In this document: piece by piece, positions 1-12,300 of the stretch
How the letters are laid out: each line of letters starts with the position of its first letter
How positions within the stretch are numbered: position 1 is the first letter of the stretch
Assembly: GCA_903813345.2 (NCBI GenBank)
Contig: CAIIXF020000004.1
Location: 3,493,525 to 3,557,524 of the forward strand
DNA from: Owenia fusiformis
Lineage: Eukaryota; Annelida; Polychaeta; Sabellida; Oweniidae
Direction: 5' to 3'
DNA: 64,000 nt
Notes under the pieces: generated by a model
What the model saw: only the letters and a program-made list of their open reading frames with translations
The model's database searches: none
Told to the model about the DNA's origin: nothing
Translations under genes and position numbers: made by a program

Positions 1-1
1 T

Positions 2-544
2 CCAAGACCATGTGCTCGTCCACAGGAAGGGCAGGGTCATTTCTACAGTGGGCATAAAAGGGAACACTGTCTTAAATTTCAGTCTATCATATTACCCAAT
101 GGCATTATTACAAATTTGTATGGGCCTGTTGAGGGGTCCCGGCACGATGCCTCAATGCTGCGTCGCAGTAATGTCCTGGATGCACTTGAAACAAAAAGCC
201 TGCCTAACGGGGAACCCATGTCGATTTATGGAGACCCCGCGTACCCCCGAACTCCCCATCTTATTACCCCATTTAGAGGACTCGATGTGACCCCTCAACA
301 GGCCCAATTCAATAGAAGTATGAGTTCTGTGAGGGAAAGCGTTGAATGGGGTTTCGGAAAAATCATCAGGGAATTTGCTTTTTTGGACTTTAAAAAGAAT
401 CTCAAAATACTTTTATCTCCAATAGCTAAGTATTACAAAAATGGAGCTTTTTTAACCAATGTGCATACATGCCTTTATGGTAGTCAAGTGAATACTTACT
501 TTAACACTGAACCTCTGTTACTTGAATACTACATTCATAGATGA
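2..544 (+). CDS. PIF/Harbinger-type DDE transposase, C-terminal part (5' end outside window)
   Basis: The frame is open from the first bases of the window to a TGA at 542-544, about 180 residues. It carries the hallmarks of the DDE_Tnp_4 / HARBI1-like nuclease: YSGHKR and CLKFQSI near the start, then NLYGPVEGSRHDASML with the second catalytic Asp in RHD, YGDPAYP with a downstream PF, and FNRSMSSVRESVEWGFGKI, which holds the catalytic Glu. The first catalytic Asp and any upstream exons lie before base 1. No stop or frameshift is visible, so this part of the nuclease is intact. Family knowledge: PIF/Harbinger elements encode this nuclease plus a separate Myb/SANT-like protein, and such a gene lies convergently at 2175-6581. 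A domesticated HARBI1-like host gene is possible, but the neighbouring Myb gene favours a transposon. Confidence 0.85.
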   Translation, partial: PRPCARPQEGQGHFYSGHKREHCLKFQSIILPNGIITNLYGPVEGSRHDASMLRRSNVLDALETKSLPNGEPMSIYGDPAYPRTPHLITPFRGLDVTPQQAQFNRSMSSVRESVEWGFGKIIREFAFLDFKKNLKILLSPIAKYYKNGAFLTNVHTCLYGSQVNTYFNTEPLLLEYYIHR

Positions 545-2174
545 ACATGATTGTGTAACAAACCAAACATTTTGAGACTAAACATGAACAATCATAGAAA
601 ACTGTCAACTGTTAAAACAATTGATAATTAAACAACTTTATTATTGCAAAAACACCATATCGCTGATTGGAATCGAAAAATCTGTCCGCTGTGGTGGAGC
701 ATGCTATTTTTCTAAAACACACCAAGAAAACTTCACAATTTATATTTAACTCACATGTTTCATTATACCAAAGAAATTCACCTACTCCGTGCAATGAGAT
801 TAATCAGTAGCGGGTAACCTTAACTTCTGTTTGACGTCCAATGACGCTAGTAAAAGCTATTGGAAACGACAAAATCAAACTCTAAATGTATCATTTCTTA
901 TTAATGGCACGATATAGTGATACGATAATATTTCCATATCTTCAGCATAACCCTGAAGGTATTAATGAGATCTGGATGTAATGGGTCGTTTTTATTTATT
1001 TTAATAAAAAATAATGTTAAATTATTGACCGCTATGGAAGAACAGTTTCAAATGTGAAGTACATTAAGATTCATAATGTATCTTTTGAACTACACTTTAG
1101 AGAAAGCGAATCAAACCTCCCTCCCAAAATCAAATCGTTCCTAAAGTGTAGCTGTAAAAGTAATATATTGGGAACTTTGATGCATCTCACATTTGCAACT
1201 AGTCCTCCATAGAGGACAAAAATCTAGACATCATTTTTCAATAGAACAAATTAAAAATACTAAAATTCATCTATACTAGATCTCTTAATACCCCCATAGT
1301 TAAGTTAAAACATATGCGATATTATCATGTCACTGTGTTCAGTGCAATTGAAAATTTAGAAAATAATTGGTACATTTTAGAGTATGATACTCTAGAGCTG
1401 TTTTCAATAGATATTGCTCCTAGCGTTATTGTAGTTCAAACAAAAGTAAAGGTTACTTGCAAATGGTGTACCCATTGCACAGGGTAAGTTGAGGTTCTTT
1501 GGTATAACGAAGCATATGACTCAAAAAATTGTGACGTTTTCTTAGTGTTTTTATGAAAAATAACATGACACAACATAGCGGACAAATCTTTCGATCACAA
1601 CCCGTGCTACATGTATAATGTATATGTATATGTATAATTAAAATAAATGTTATATGCAAGTAAACAGCATTTTTATACGTAACAAAATTTAGAACAAGAG
1701 GAGCATTAGCAGTTAGCTAATTTAAATGATTGAGATGATTGGTGATCAGTGCGTTTAAAGGAATGAGTCTTTTTAAAAGTAACATTTTGTACCTTCATCT
1801 TTTTGCGTTCATAATAATAAAATATGAATTTAACTTGCCATGAGGACAAATAAAACAAATAAAAAGAAGTAACTAAAACAGAACACATCAAACTGATGTT
1901 GAAGTCTCCATCTATGAGTATGTACGTCTAATCCTAATTTTCCATTCCAGAATATTTTACTGATAATATTGATCTGTAAGGCTTGTTGAATTAGACAACA
2001 AGTGCTATTAATTTTAAAGTAAACATCAAATCCGTATGCACAAGATTTTTTACTTGTCAAAAGTGCTGCTAATCAATCGAGAAAAAATGTTTGAACTAAA
2101 GTAAGTACTGAAATGTGGCTATTTAGGATTAAAATTACAGACACGGACGTTTTAATGTCAGTATGCCCACATCA
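545..2174. other. AT-rich spacer between the two convergent Harbinger genes, no gene seen
   Basis: All frames are closed apart from short chance runs. It holds the 3' flanks of the transposase (+) and the Myb-like gene (-). I see no structured repeat or RNA gene here. Confidence 0.5.
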
Positions 2175-5100
2175 TCAGTCTTTCTTGGGATTCATTGCGT
2201 TCCATTTTCTCTTTTCCAGTGCAAATTTCCTCTCCTCAAGTTCCATTTTTCTGGTGAGGTATTCCTCTAAGAAGTTACCTACAACACATAAAACAGAAAC
2301 GTATGCATGTTATCCTATGTGATTAGATTTGGATGAAAAATCATTGAAACACTTCTTTTGAATTGTAAAGGATGAATAGTGTTTCATGATTGTGAAAGAA
2401 ATTATGGTCCCCCAGGGATTATGGTCCCCTTTCCTAACGGCCCTTACTGGCCCTGATTGTGTACAAGATAATAAGGGAAAGAGTTGTAATTAGGTCACCA
2501 TATAAATCAATGGAGAGTAGGACCATAATTTGATAGGACCTCCTACCCTTTTACACCGGCATGTGTTGTTCGTATATCATATTAATTTAATTAAATGCAG
2601 AACAATAAATACCCAGATTGTATAGATTTTTAAATAATTCTGTCATTCTGTTTGGGTCTTACCTCTTTTGCAGAGTCGTTTCTTAGAAGGGCTTGATTGA
2701 GGCGATTTCGTTTGTTTACCAAGGGTGTTCATCGACTTCTCTAGAATTTCAGTCACTTTCTTTTGATCTTTTTCTTGATCTTCTTCCTTCTTCTGTTTTG
2801 TTTTTGTTCTTTCCATTTCCACATCTTCTTTTAGGGAAATCACTTCAGTCAACATTTGTGACATCTCGTCATATTCCTCTTCAGTACCAGATCTAAAAGC
2901 GTTAAGTTTAAGACGAGATAAATTTTCAGGCGCATTTATGAAAATACATGCTTGACCCTAATGTCTGCAAATGGAGAACGGTGGTCAAATTGACTCCTCT
3001 GTTTTAATGAGTTCTTTTATGCACGTTATTTTGTGAATCCCTCATTTTTAGCTTGAGCCGCACATAAATGACACATTTTAGCGTAGAAATCAGTTTGATT
3101 GAGGAAGATCATATTTATGATAATCGGAATTTGATGCCAATGAACAGAAAGTCGATATAGTTGCCTTGTCCTAATACTGTGGAAAAAGCAAAGTGATCAT
3201 TATTTATGGCGTGTCTGATAGACAGTCATTCAGCATATTGAATTTCCTTTCCCACATGCTTATTTCATGAAAATCAAACCCCCGATCAAGCCACTATTTA
3301 CTATTTAAAGCATGAACTCGCGAGTCGCGTTTTTCCCGAATTTGAGAGATAACAGTTTTTCAAAAAACTGCTTGATGAATAGCTATTATTTTTGCACGTT
3401 CCTGAACATTTGTGCAACGATTTATCTGATCATAATTTCAGATCTTTTTTCCCTCTCCCAATTTTTCAACTTCACCAATTCGATTTATATGCCGTTACTT
3501 GGTGGTTGGTTGGCTAAGTCATGGACCAAAAATATTCGGAATCTACCAAGTTAAGTATTAGTCTACTGCCGAACTGAAACACCGAGTGGCATTTGTAATA
3601 CTATATTTGCAAATATGAATGGAAAATTGCTGACAATACAATTGCGTTCAATTGAATTTCAATTGAAAGTGCATAGCTGAGTTATACAAAAGCTTGACAG
3701 ACGTTGATTTTTTGATTTATTTTAACAATAATGGACTATTCTTTTAAGAATTATAGCATTTTGGCACCAAACAATTTTCCTTTCATAGAAAAATGACAGA
3801 ATGTCAAAAATACCCTTAAGTCAAGTTGTTCTCGATTTTGTTGACCTACTTTTTGGAGAGGTAATTGAATAAGGTTTACAATTCCAACACGATTGAAATT
3901 AGACAAGTAGTTTTCAATCATCAGGGTGAGGTTTATCCAGGTTCTAAGCAATTTCGATATTTTTGATATATTCGATATTTAAGAAATATCTTCGAATGTA
4001 CCCCTTAGGGCTAGGCACAAAAGCTTTCAAACCCCTCACTCCCTTCGGTCGTTCAGGGTATAGAAAACGTTTGTGCCTAGCCCTGCGGGGTATATTCGTC
4101 GATATAACAACACCTGCTCTGAGGTCTATATTACTTCGACCATGAAAATTCACCAACATTTTTCAAATATTCATTGAAATTTCCGCCATTACTACGGCCC
4201 GCCGTTATGAGGTCACACATTACTCGTATTAACAGGGGTACTGTTGGCGAATATACCCCGGGTGAAATGTTGACGTCATAAAAGGTGTGAATACAGTCAT
4301 GTTCGAATTCAAGATACTGACCGGTTAATTCGAAGAACTTTTGATGTGTGTTCAGAGTACCTGTTGAGTAAATGAATGTTTGAGTTTTGGGTTGGGTCGC
4401 CACAAATTTTGATGATTTCATTATGTCACTTTGTTAATTCTGGGCACTGTTTAAATTAACAAATGCAACTTCCAAACTTTTCAAATGTTTTATAGAGATG
4501 TGAGGAGTGGCCCGCTCCCCCTAGAAAATGTTACACTTTTGAGATGCTATTTGGTGATTTCTGGGTACGTTCAAAGTGTATGAGTCAATAAAATTGAATT
4601 GAGTCAAAGAGGTTCAGAAGGTGAGCTAGGGTGGGGTGCCAGAGGGGATCGGAAGCAATAGGTTGTCCCCCAGAAACATTGACCATATGAAGGTGCTATT
4701 TTATGATATCTGGGCACTTTAAAAGTGTCTGAGACAATAAATGGAATTCAGAATTGTTCTAATTGTTTTGGTGGGATGTGTGGGGTGGCCCACTACGTTA
4801 GAACATTTTACGATTTTAATATGCTATTTGGTGCTTTCTGGGCACTTTATTGTTTGTCCCCAATAAATATTGACCATATCAAGGTGCTATTGATGTTAAT
4901 TCTGGGCATTGAACAAATGCAACTTCCAAGCTTTTAAATTGTTTTATGGGGACGTGATTAGTGGCCCGCTCCCCCTAGAAAATTGTACACTTTTGAGATG
5001 CTATTTGGTGCTTTCTGAGCACTGTCAAAGTGTATGAGTCAATAAAATGATCTTTTATTGCGGGATGCCAGAGAGTGAGGTGGGGTGCCAGATGGGAGCT

Positions 5101-6581
5101 AGGGGTTGTCTCCAAGAAACATTGACCATATCAAGGTGCTATTAAATGGTGTCTGTGAACTTTAAACGTATCTGAGAAAAAAACATAAAATAAATTCAAA
5201 ATTTTCAATTGTTTTGTATATTGGTCCCCCTAGAAAAAGTTACAATTTTAAAATGCTATCTTGTGCTTTCTTGGAACTTTCAAAGTGTATGATTCAATAA
5301 GACACATTGACTTTTTTATGGGGGGGGTGTAAATTAGGGAACCAGGGGGGGAGTAGACTATATCCTATTTAGTCTGAATAATATTCAGACTATACATATA
5401 GTATGTTAAAATTTGTTAACAAAAAATATTTGTTTACATAAAACAGTCACTTTCTCAAAATGGCGGGAGTGAATTAATTTGCATATTTGTTACTTCAACT
5501 AGCTTTATTTCCACCTAATATGTTGTGTTATTATTGCATTTAATTAATTGTACCTTACTACTTAATTGAAGTGATAAAATGTTGTTTTTTTAACTAATGC
5601 TTCCTCAAATTGATAATTTTTTGCAGAAAATTTCACTGCAATTTCCACAGGACAGTAGTACATCATAACAGACTGACTTCTATAGTCAGTCTGTTAGATA
5701 CATACTAAGAGGTGGAGGTGAGGTGGGGGTGCTAGAGAGGAAGCAAGTGTTAAATGCTGACTATAGTAAGGAGCTATTTGATGATGTCTGGGCACTTTAA
5801 AAGTGTCTGAGACAATGTATAAAATAACTTCAATTGTTTTGTGGGGGTGTGAGGGTGGCCTACTCCCTCTAGAAAATTTTACAATTTCTTTATCGGGGGG
5901 GGTGCTAGTCTATATCCAATAGACTGAATGAGAATTTTCATTCCAAATTTCAAAAAAAATTAAGACTGAATAAGATGTTGTCTAGGGGGTATGCGGTCGC
6001 ATCCATAGAACCCCCCCCCCCATCTGACGGCCCTGCCAAAGACAGCTTAGGTGTAACATGCTAATTGTGCATGGGTTTTTGATATACACAGATGATGGAA
6101 TTAATTATCGTTAGGTATTCAGTGATTGCCTTGTCTGATAAGAAGACGTGTATGGCCAATCATACAATTGCTAACTTGATATTGATATAATTGATATAAT
6201 TACATGTACTTATATTAAGGAGAACTACCTAAATGACCTACAAGAATATTGAAACTTTAAAGATTAAATCCGGGAGATAAGATCATAAAACGTTTCGTCT
6301 TACTTGGATTTCCGCAATCTGTCCTCCCTCTTGAACGATTTGATGAGGAGTTCCATCCTCTCACGAATAGTTCGTAAACTATCAACGTGGAGACTTTTAC
6401 ACACGTCGAGGCGAACAGCCTCCCAATTGGGAGGATTCTCCCATGGATTTCTTGCCAGGGAAGAACGCACTAAGACTAAGTCGTCTTTGAGTCTAAAGTA
6501 AACACGTTTTTTGGCGCTTTCTTGATCTTGAGACATGATGTTCAGCAGTCCACGCGCTATGGATGAATATTGAAGGCTCAT
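2175..6581 (-). CDS. Three-exon Myb/SANT-like protein, probable PIF/Harbinger accessory gene
   Basis: Exons on the - strand are 6581-6304, 2892-2663 and 2278-2175 (stop TGA 2177-2175), joined by AA|GTAAGA...TTTTAG|A and G|GTAAGA...TTGTAG|GT. Phases are consistent (2 then 1), giving about 203 residues. Exon 1 encodes a trihelix Myb/SANT-like domain (RLKDDLVLVRSSL, NPWENPPNWEAV, TIRERMELLIKSFKREDR). The junction restores RKSKSGTEEEYDEM, typical of this invertebrate family. Exon 2 is a charged coiled coil rich in K/E/Q, and exon 3 gives a second short amphipathic helix (FLEEYLTRKMELEERKFAL). The ATG at 6581 is the first in frame; 6536 is an alternative start. Family knowledge: Myb-like Harbinger proteins bind DNA and help the transposase reach and recognise the element. 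Intron 2 is 3.4 kb and holds a tandem array and a hairpin. A host gene derived from such an element is the alternative. Confidence 0.75.
3993..4098. repeat. Hairpin-forming inverted repeat, about 106 bp
   Basis: The arms share GGGCTAGGCACAAA and its complement TTTGTGCCTAGCCC, extending outwards to CGAATRTACCCC / GGGGTATATTCG around a ~36 bp loop. It lies in the large intron of the Myb-like gene. Probably a miniature inverted-repeat element; no target duplication was recognised. Confidence 0.6.
4440..5935. repeat. Degenerate long-period tandem array
   Basis: The phrase TGCTATTTGGTGCTTTCTGG (with variants) followed by GGCACTTT, AAAGTGT and TGAGTCAATAAA recurs near 4543, 4697, 4824, 4995, 5147, 5260 and 5769. 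It alternates with CCCCCTAGAAAA, GGGGTGCCAGA and AAACATTGACCATAT. The higher-order period is about 460 bp (TGCAACTTCCAA at 4464 and 4917), built of two related half-units. It sits entirely in intron 2 of the Myb-like gene. Confidence 0.65.
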
Positions 6582-6754
6582 TGTGCTGTTTATAAGTACG
6601 ATTTGCAGGCCACTCACTCATAATCAAATTAGTTGACTAATTAGCCTGGTTCCTTTCATCAAAATTAGCACGATATACACTAAACATTATGTAGGTCACT
6701 TAAATTTAACATTTAGGGGAAATTGATATACATTTGAAAGACAAAAATAGATGC

Positions 6755-7234
6755 GGAAACAACTACGCACAAAAGTGTCAACTTTACGTACTTTCGGTAT
6801 TGCAGTCATAACACAAACGTATTGAGTCCACATTTGCTCCATCGATGCGTTACGGATTTTGATACGGGCAGCTGAAACGTTGTGCGAAGCAACTACACTG
6901 TGATTATTGTAATACCATTCCACACAGTGTAAAATGAATTGAACATACCATTTGGAAAACTCGATTTATGTCAAACAATAAACAAATCCATTCACCAAAT
7001 CTAAGTCATATATTGAACAACACAATGTGTTTGTTCATACAGTGATACTTTTAGAACTAAAATCAATGTAATTGTATGATAAAATGGGATGCGTAAATGA
7101 CCAACGTACAAAAGCCTCATTTTTCGTGTTTTCCGTATTGCTGCACGTATAAATTGGACGGACTGCGCATAAATCTGGTAAATACGTTACGGATACGGAT
7201 ACGTTGAGCTAAAAAACGTTGTGCGAAACCTCTC
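6755..7234. repeat. Two imperfect direct repeats near the 5' end of the Myb-like gene; candidate transposon terminus
   Basis: About 130 bp around 6758-6885 is repeated at 7100-7230. Shared landmarks are CGYACAAAAG, TTTTCSGTATTGC, GCGTTACGGAT / ACGTTACGGATACG and AAACGTTGTGCGAA. The second copy ends GTGCGAAACCTCTCTAA. Subterminal repeats followed by a TAA-like trinucleotide would suit the right end of a Harbinger element (3-bp TWA duplication). The left end is outside the window, so this is inference. Confidence 0.4.
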
Positions 7235-7239
7235 TAATA

Positions 7240-8340
7240 CCAACACTAACTCTTAACTCCCGGTAAATTAATTTTTTAGTTCGTGCAGTGTATCTATAAT
7301 TCTTATCTCCCTGTGTCATCTGAGCTCAAAGATGTTATTATTTCAAAGGTGTATTAAAGAAACGTGCATTGTGCCATATGACGTAAGATAACACTATTAA
7401 TTAGTCATGCAAAATGTTGTGTGTTTTTCAGGACAGATATGGTTTAAGAAGAGTTGACTGCATAGTGTGTAAACAGATATGCATACAAAATTTCGATTAA
7501 TAATAATTTGAAATAAAACAATTCAATTTCAAACTTACTGATATGTTGTGTTATGGCATAGTTACTGTAATGAATGCATATATTTATTGTCCTTTATGTA
7601 TTGGAAATATACGTTTAGAATGGAGATGGCATATATGAAAGCGTTGGAAAAAAACATATTAGTCCATCAAAATGACTCGCCGGTCGGTGTTCCATCATTT
7701 AAATGCTTGATAGCATAAAATTGAACTTTGATTTTGATCACACCACACCATACTAACATCATAGGTGTGTAGGGTCCACCGACGGGGTTAATTCAGTACA
7801 ACTTTTTCGTCAGTGTGTTTTTGAACATTTAGCACATTTTATGCTGTCACTTTATGTAAGGGTTGATCTCGCGAGAAGACAGCGAGAAGTTGGAGTGCGC
7901 GCCATATTTTTCGGGGCAATTTTGATTTGAATTGCTGTGTTTAATTCATTCTCGTTACATTACCAACCCAGAACATAGGTAGGGAGCCAAATGGATGGAG
8001 AGAACTGAGGTTTTATTGTCATATTCAAACTAAACTGCTGTGCTGAGCACACTTGTGCAAATTATGAATTTATTTTCAAATATTGTTGTCTTTTTCCGAG
8101 TTTGAATTTGATATGATGGGTCTATTGTGATTGAATTTGATAGACAGGATTCTGTAGCATTTTGGCAAGTAAATTTGATCTGATTTTTGATCTGCTCGGT
8201 GTGCAGATGAGATTTAATATGTGACTACACAGGCTATTATTTAGAGTGCCACCTTTCTACATTCGCTTGACCATGCCAGAAGATTGAGATTGCGTTTCGG
8301 GGTTTTTCTGAACCTTTCAGGAACGTATAGCTATTGCTCT
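7240..8340. other. Intergenic, no gene seen
   Basis: AT-rich single-copy-looking sequence with frequent stops in all frames. I see no RNA gene or clear repeat. Confidence 0.4.
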
Positions 8341-8345
8341 TAAAC

Positions 8346-8413
8346 GCTAGCTTCTTGGTGACTCCAGAAACTGGTTTTTTTAAAAGCCAGCTTCTTGGTG
8401 ACTCCAGAAACTG
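8346..8413. repeat. Short tandem duplication (28-bp core, 40-bp period)
   Basis: AGCTTCTTGGTGACTCCAG with its flanks occurs twice, beginning at 8346 and 8386, almost identical. Confidence 0.7.
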
Positions 8414-8624
8414 AGTTTTAAAGCAGGCTTTTAGAAAGTTGGATTTGTGTGCTTGCATTCAACTCTTTCTCAACTCAGCAGGGTATGTTTTACTTCTAAA
8501 ATAAGAACATGATGAAACACGTGGTTAAATCAACAAGATGATGCATTTCATTCAGATAGACTAAAAATAAATTGTGACTTATTTATACAGATATTTCTAT
8601 CTAACATAAACCTAGTTCAACGTC

Positions 8625-8688
8625 GTTAAACTCAATAACGGCGTTATTTATTATTAAGAATTTTCTTGGGGCCATTATTGAGTTTAAC
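8625..8688. repeat. Small inverted repeat (hairpin)
   Basis: GTTAAACTCAATAACGGC is followed about 30 bp later by GGCCATTATTGAGTTTAAC, an imperfect palindrome typical of small MITE remnants. Confidence 0.55.
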
Positions 8689-8859
8689 CTCCTTACTATT
8701 CTTTCCATTGATGCAAGTTTTGGATCCACCGAAACCATTTTTCCGCGATAACATGCAACTGATACTTGACAACAATATAAAAACACATAACATCAAGCGA
8801 TTAAACACAATATTCACTGTATAAAATAACGAATATTGCTTGCAAATAACGAGCAATTC

Positions 8860-9370
8860 TAGTGGTTATTTGCTTCAAATTGCATGTTATAACCAGTAAT
8901 CATCACTGACAGAACGCAGACAATAACTGCATATATGGAACACACATATATGCAGCTGCATATAACAAACATCCACGGAGAATACTGACTGCATATACGG
9001 GTACTGTCACTGAGTATATTTGCTTATATTCAGACACACTTTGCATATTTGCTGTTTACTTGTGATTACATGCAGCGCTGAAACTGCATATACCTGCTTA
9101 TTTGGGATAGACAAATATAAGCAGTTGAGTATATTAGATACATGTATATATAAAAATTAAAACTGATTATATTTGCATATGATCTGCATATTTGCCACTT
9201 TTCATGAGTATTTCTGCATATTTAGGGATAAGTAATATGCAGCATGTGCGTATATTGAGACATGCACAAGAATATAAACTAACTACATTAGCATATATGG
9301 AGTCAAGATCGGTATATTTGACACATTCTTGCTTATTTAGGAGGACCTGGTAGACGCTGTTTTGTGAATT
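8860..9370. repeat. Cryptic ATATGC-rich repeat field
   Basis: Irregularly spaced TGCATATA, ATATGCAG, TTTGCATAT and TGCTTATTT motifs recur every 20-40 bp on both strands. A looser field with the same flavour lies at 13830-14070. There is no fixed unit length, so I call it a decayed satellite-like region. The short open frames inside it are not supported as genes. Confidence 0.45.
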
Positions 9371-12300
9371 GGGCATAAACATCTGTTAATGTAAATTCCT
9401 ATTTATGAGCATTTAAGTGTTGTAGCTATAGGTTTGGTTTACTGTACTTGTTTTTTTGGGGTAAGAGATTTGAAAAAATTGCACATTAACAGTTTTTACG
9501 TTTTTTATAATTTATTTTAGATTTCTTTAGATTTCTATGCACAGAGTAGGCCAATGAGACGACCTCTATAAGTAATAACTTCAAATAGATAACTAAAATG
9601 TATATACATCGGGAAACGAAAATCATTTTCAAAAACAATGATATGATGATCAATACTAAAAAATATACATGTCATGATATAGGGAGAAAATCATTGTTAC
9701 AACTTATTAGCCCCGTGAAATAATATCGCTTGAAGATGGGAATGTTTTGATCCATCTTTCATATCGCTTGATACATATATAGACATATTTACATTGCACT
9801 GTAATTATATTTCTTCCTTTAAATGATACATAATTATTGTAGGCAAAAATATGAATGCCTATTTCAAATCATTGAAAATTATATTCTCTCTCGAATGATA
9901 AGCCTAATAATGATTTTACTTTTAAATGGATTTACTCATTAATTATGTTTTGGCCAAACCTGTATACTGCTAAATGAATATATTTACATTGCTTTGTATA
10001 TGATGTAACATTATATTTCTATCTTTAAAATGGTGCGAACAAATGCTCGAAATCAATGTACGCATATTGCTCAATCTTGCAACCTGTGTTTTTGTTGCAA
10101 GATATGGCCTGTCTTCCGGAAGCAAATTCTCGTACGATATCGAATTCTGCTTTCTCCATTCAAACTCCTTTCTTCTTCATCCTAGTGTCTTCTAAAAGTT
10201 TCTCAATATCTATGTAAATTGAACTATCACATGAATTCTATTTTGCGGGAAATTTGACACTGCACACAAAGACACTGCTCTGAAGACACTCCTCTGAAGA
10301 TACAAAGACACTAGTACTGCTGTGTATTTTAATCAATGATACAAAATAAAGACATTAGTTTATAGCATACTGTTCAGCCATACAGTATCATGGACCTTCC
10401 AAGACAATCAATTTATTAAATTATCAAGATCAATGCCAAATCTTATATTTACAACAATTTGCCAGGTGTCTTTATTGTGTTGTTTTTTCATTGTAACCTA
10501 CTTTTATCAAAACTCAATCATCTATCCATTAAGGGAAATAAAAAGCAAGCTAAAGTTTCACTTACGAGAGGCTTCGTCGTGTTCCTGGGTCTGGCGTGGA
10601 GCAAATGGCTGACTGGCTAAATTGCGCCATGGGCTTCTAATCAAAAGCCCATGATTGCGCCAATGTGTAGACATTCTCACAGTATGGCTTTATGATTATT
10701 TACTTCTCAACAGACATTGGTCATTTGGCAAGCTTAATGTTTCCCTGTCAATCACCTATGTGCGTGTCACGTACGATTATTACTTGCGCATCATAGCTCG
10801 GAGACATGCAGCTTGCTCAATATCCACCCCTTCATCTTTAGTTATTCAATAACAAAAGATATTGTTAAAACATAAAATACTAAATTCTGCAACATTTTGC
10901 TGCTATTGAACAGTCATAATGCTGTTTTGATGAACCCATGATTTGACATCTCTAATAAGTAATCAAAACATAAACAATTACTAATTACCTGACACAATTG
11001 CACATAGGGGCCGGATGTTTGGAGAAGCACCTTGATAGTTGAAACCAGGAATTGTTTTGAATGGTATTTGTGATTTGTATAAAATTACCTGTTCATTGTT
11101 AGCATTCAAAATACAAACTAATAATTCACTTTTTGATGTATTCAGTTTTAATTTCAAATAATAAGCTTATTCATAGGATTAAATCTGAATGACATTCTGA
11201 TGATTTAAGAATTGTATTAATCTTGCGTCAAGATCCTTGACCCCCTCCCGACATAATACATGTATCTCTTAAATAATCTGCAATCAAGAGATTGATAGAC
11301 ATAATTTAATCAGATAAATGGCTTATCTAGTTGTAAAATATTTGTTCGAACCCTTATTTTATATTTGTGTAGGCCTTGGTGTATATTATATATATGGGGA
11401 TTCAGCAAGGGATTATTAGGTCAAATGTATTTTCCTCGCTAATGCCTGGGTCACATTTGCCGCGATTCATCGGCCGCCGATTGAGTATTTTGTTCCAAAC
11501 TGAAATATGTGTTGCAATCAAAAGTCAAATGTTTCGAAAGCCATTCACCATGATTTAAGCAAAACATTATTAAAGCTCTTTTTCAGACAGTCAATCAATT
11601 TAAATCAATCAAGTTTGAATGCGATTGCATACATGTATTTGCAGATGTAGTGTATCTTACTCACATTTTCACATAATAAGAGCTGTCATTTGACATGTAA
11701 TACTGAGTTTTTCAATATTTTAAAACATTTGTTTATTATTTTGCGATAATTAAAGCTTTAATCGGGATAGAGATTTCGACAAAGTACATGTACATTTAGT
11801 ATTACAAGTCAAAAACCTTTTTACTTTACATCATAATCCCGGGATCATAATTTACTAGGAACCCAGATGCTAGAGGAAGCAGTAGATAAACTCACATCAA
11901 ATACGCTAAATGAAATTATTGAAAATGTAATTGGTATTAAAATTCTCAATATTTTATGTCTACAAATGCCTTGATCTCAGATATTACTTTCCCATGGATT
12001 TAAAAATCATCCCAGAACTAATTATAGGTAACACCATTGTGCATAAGCCGTCTGATTGCATTACTCGCTAAAATAACATCCTTAGAAGTGAACAATCCAA
12101 ACATCTGATAATAATGTAGCTAAAGTCCCCCCTCCCGGTATCCATGCCCACCTTGTTCAGTTGAATCCTTAAAATGTTGAACTACCTTTTGCATTCCTTC
12201 AGAGATAATCGGTTAATTTCTGAATTTAACAGAAATTTAATTATACAATGTAGCACGGGGACTTACAATCATTACATACATGATGTAAACTTTCCTTGCA

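Noticed and set aside
3312-3554. 80-residue hydrophobic + strand frame
   Set aside because: Lies in the intron of the Myb-like gene, with biased AT-rich composition and no domain; chance frame.
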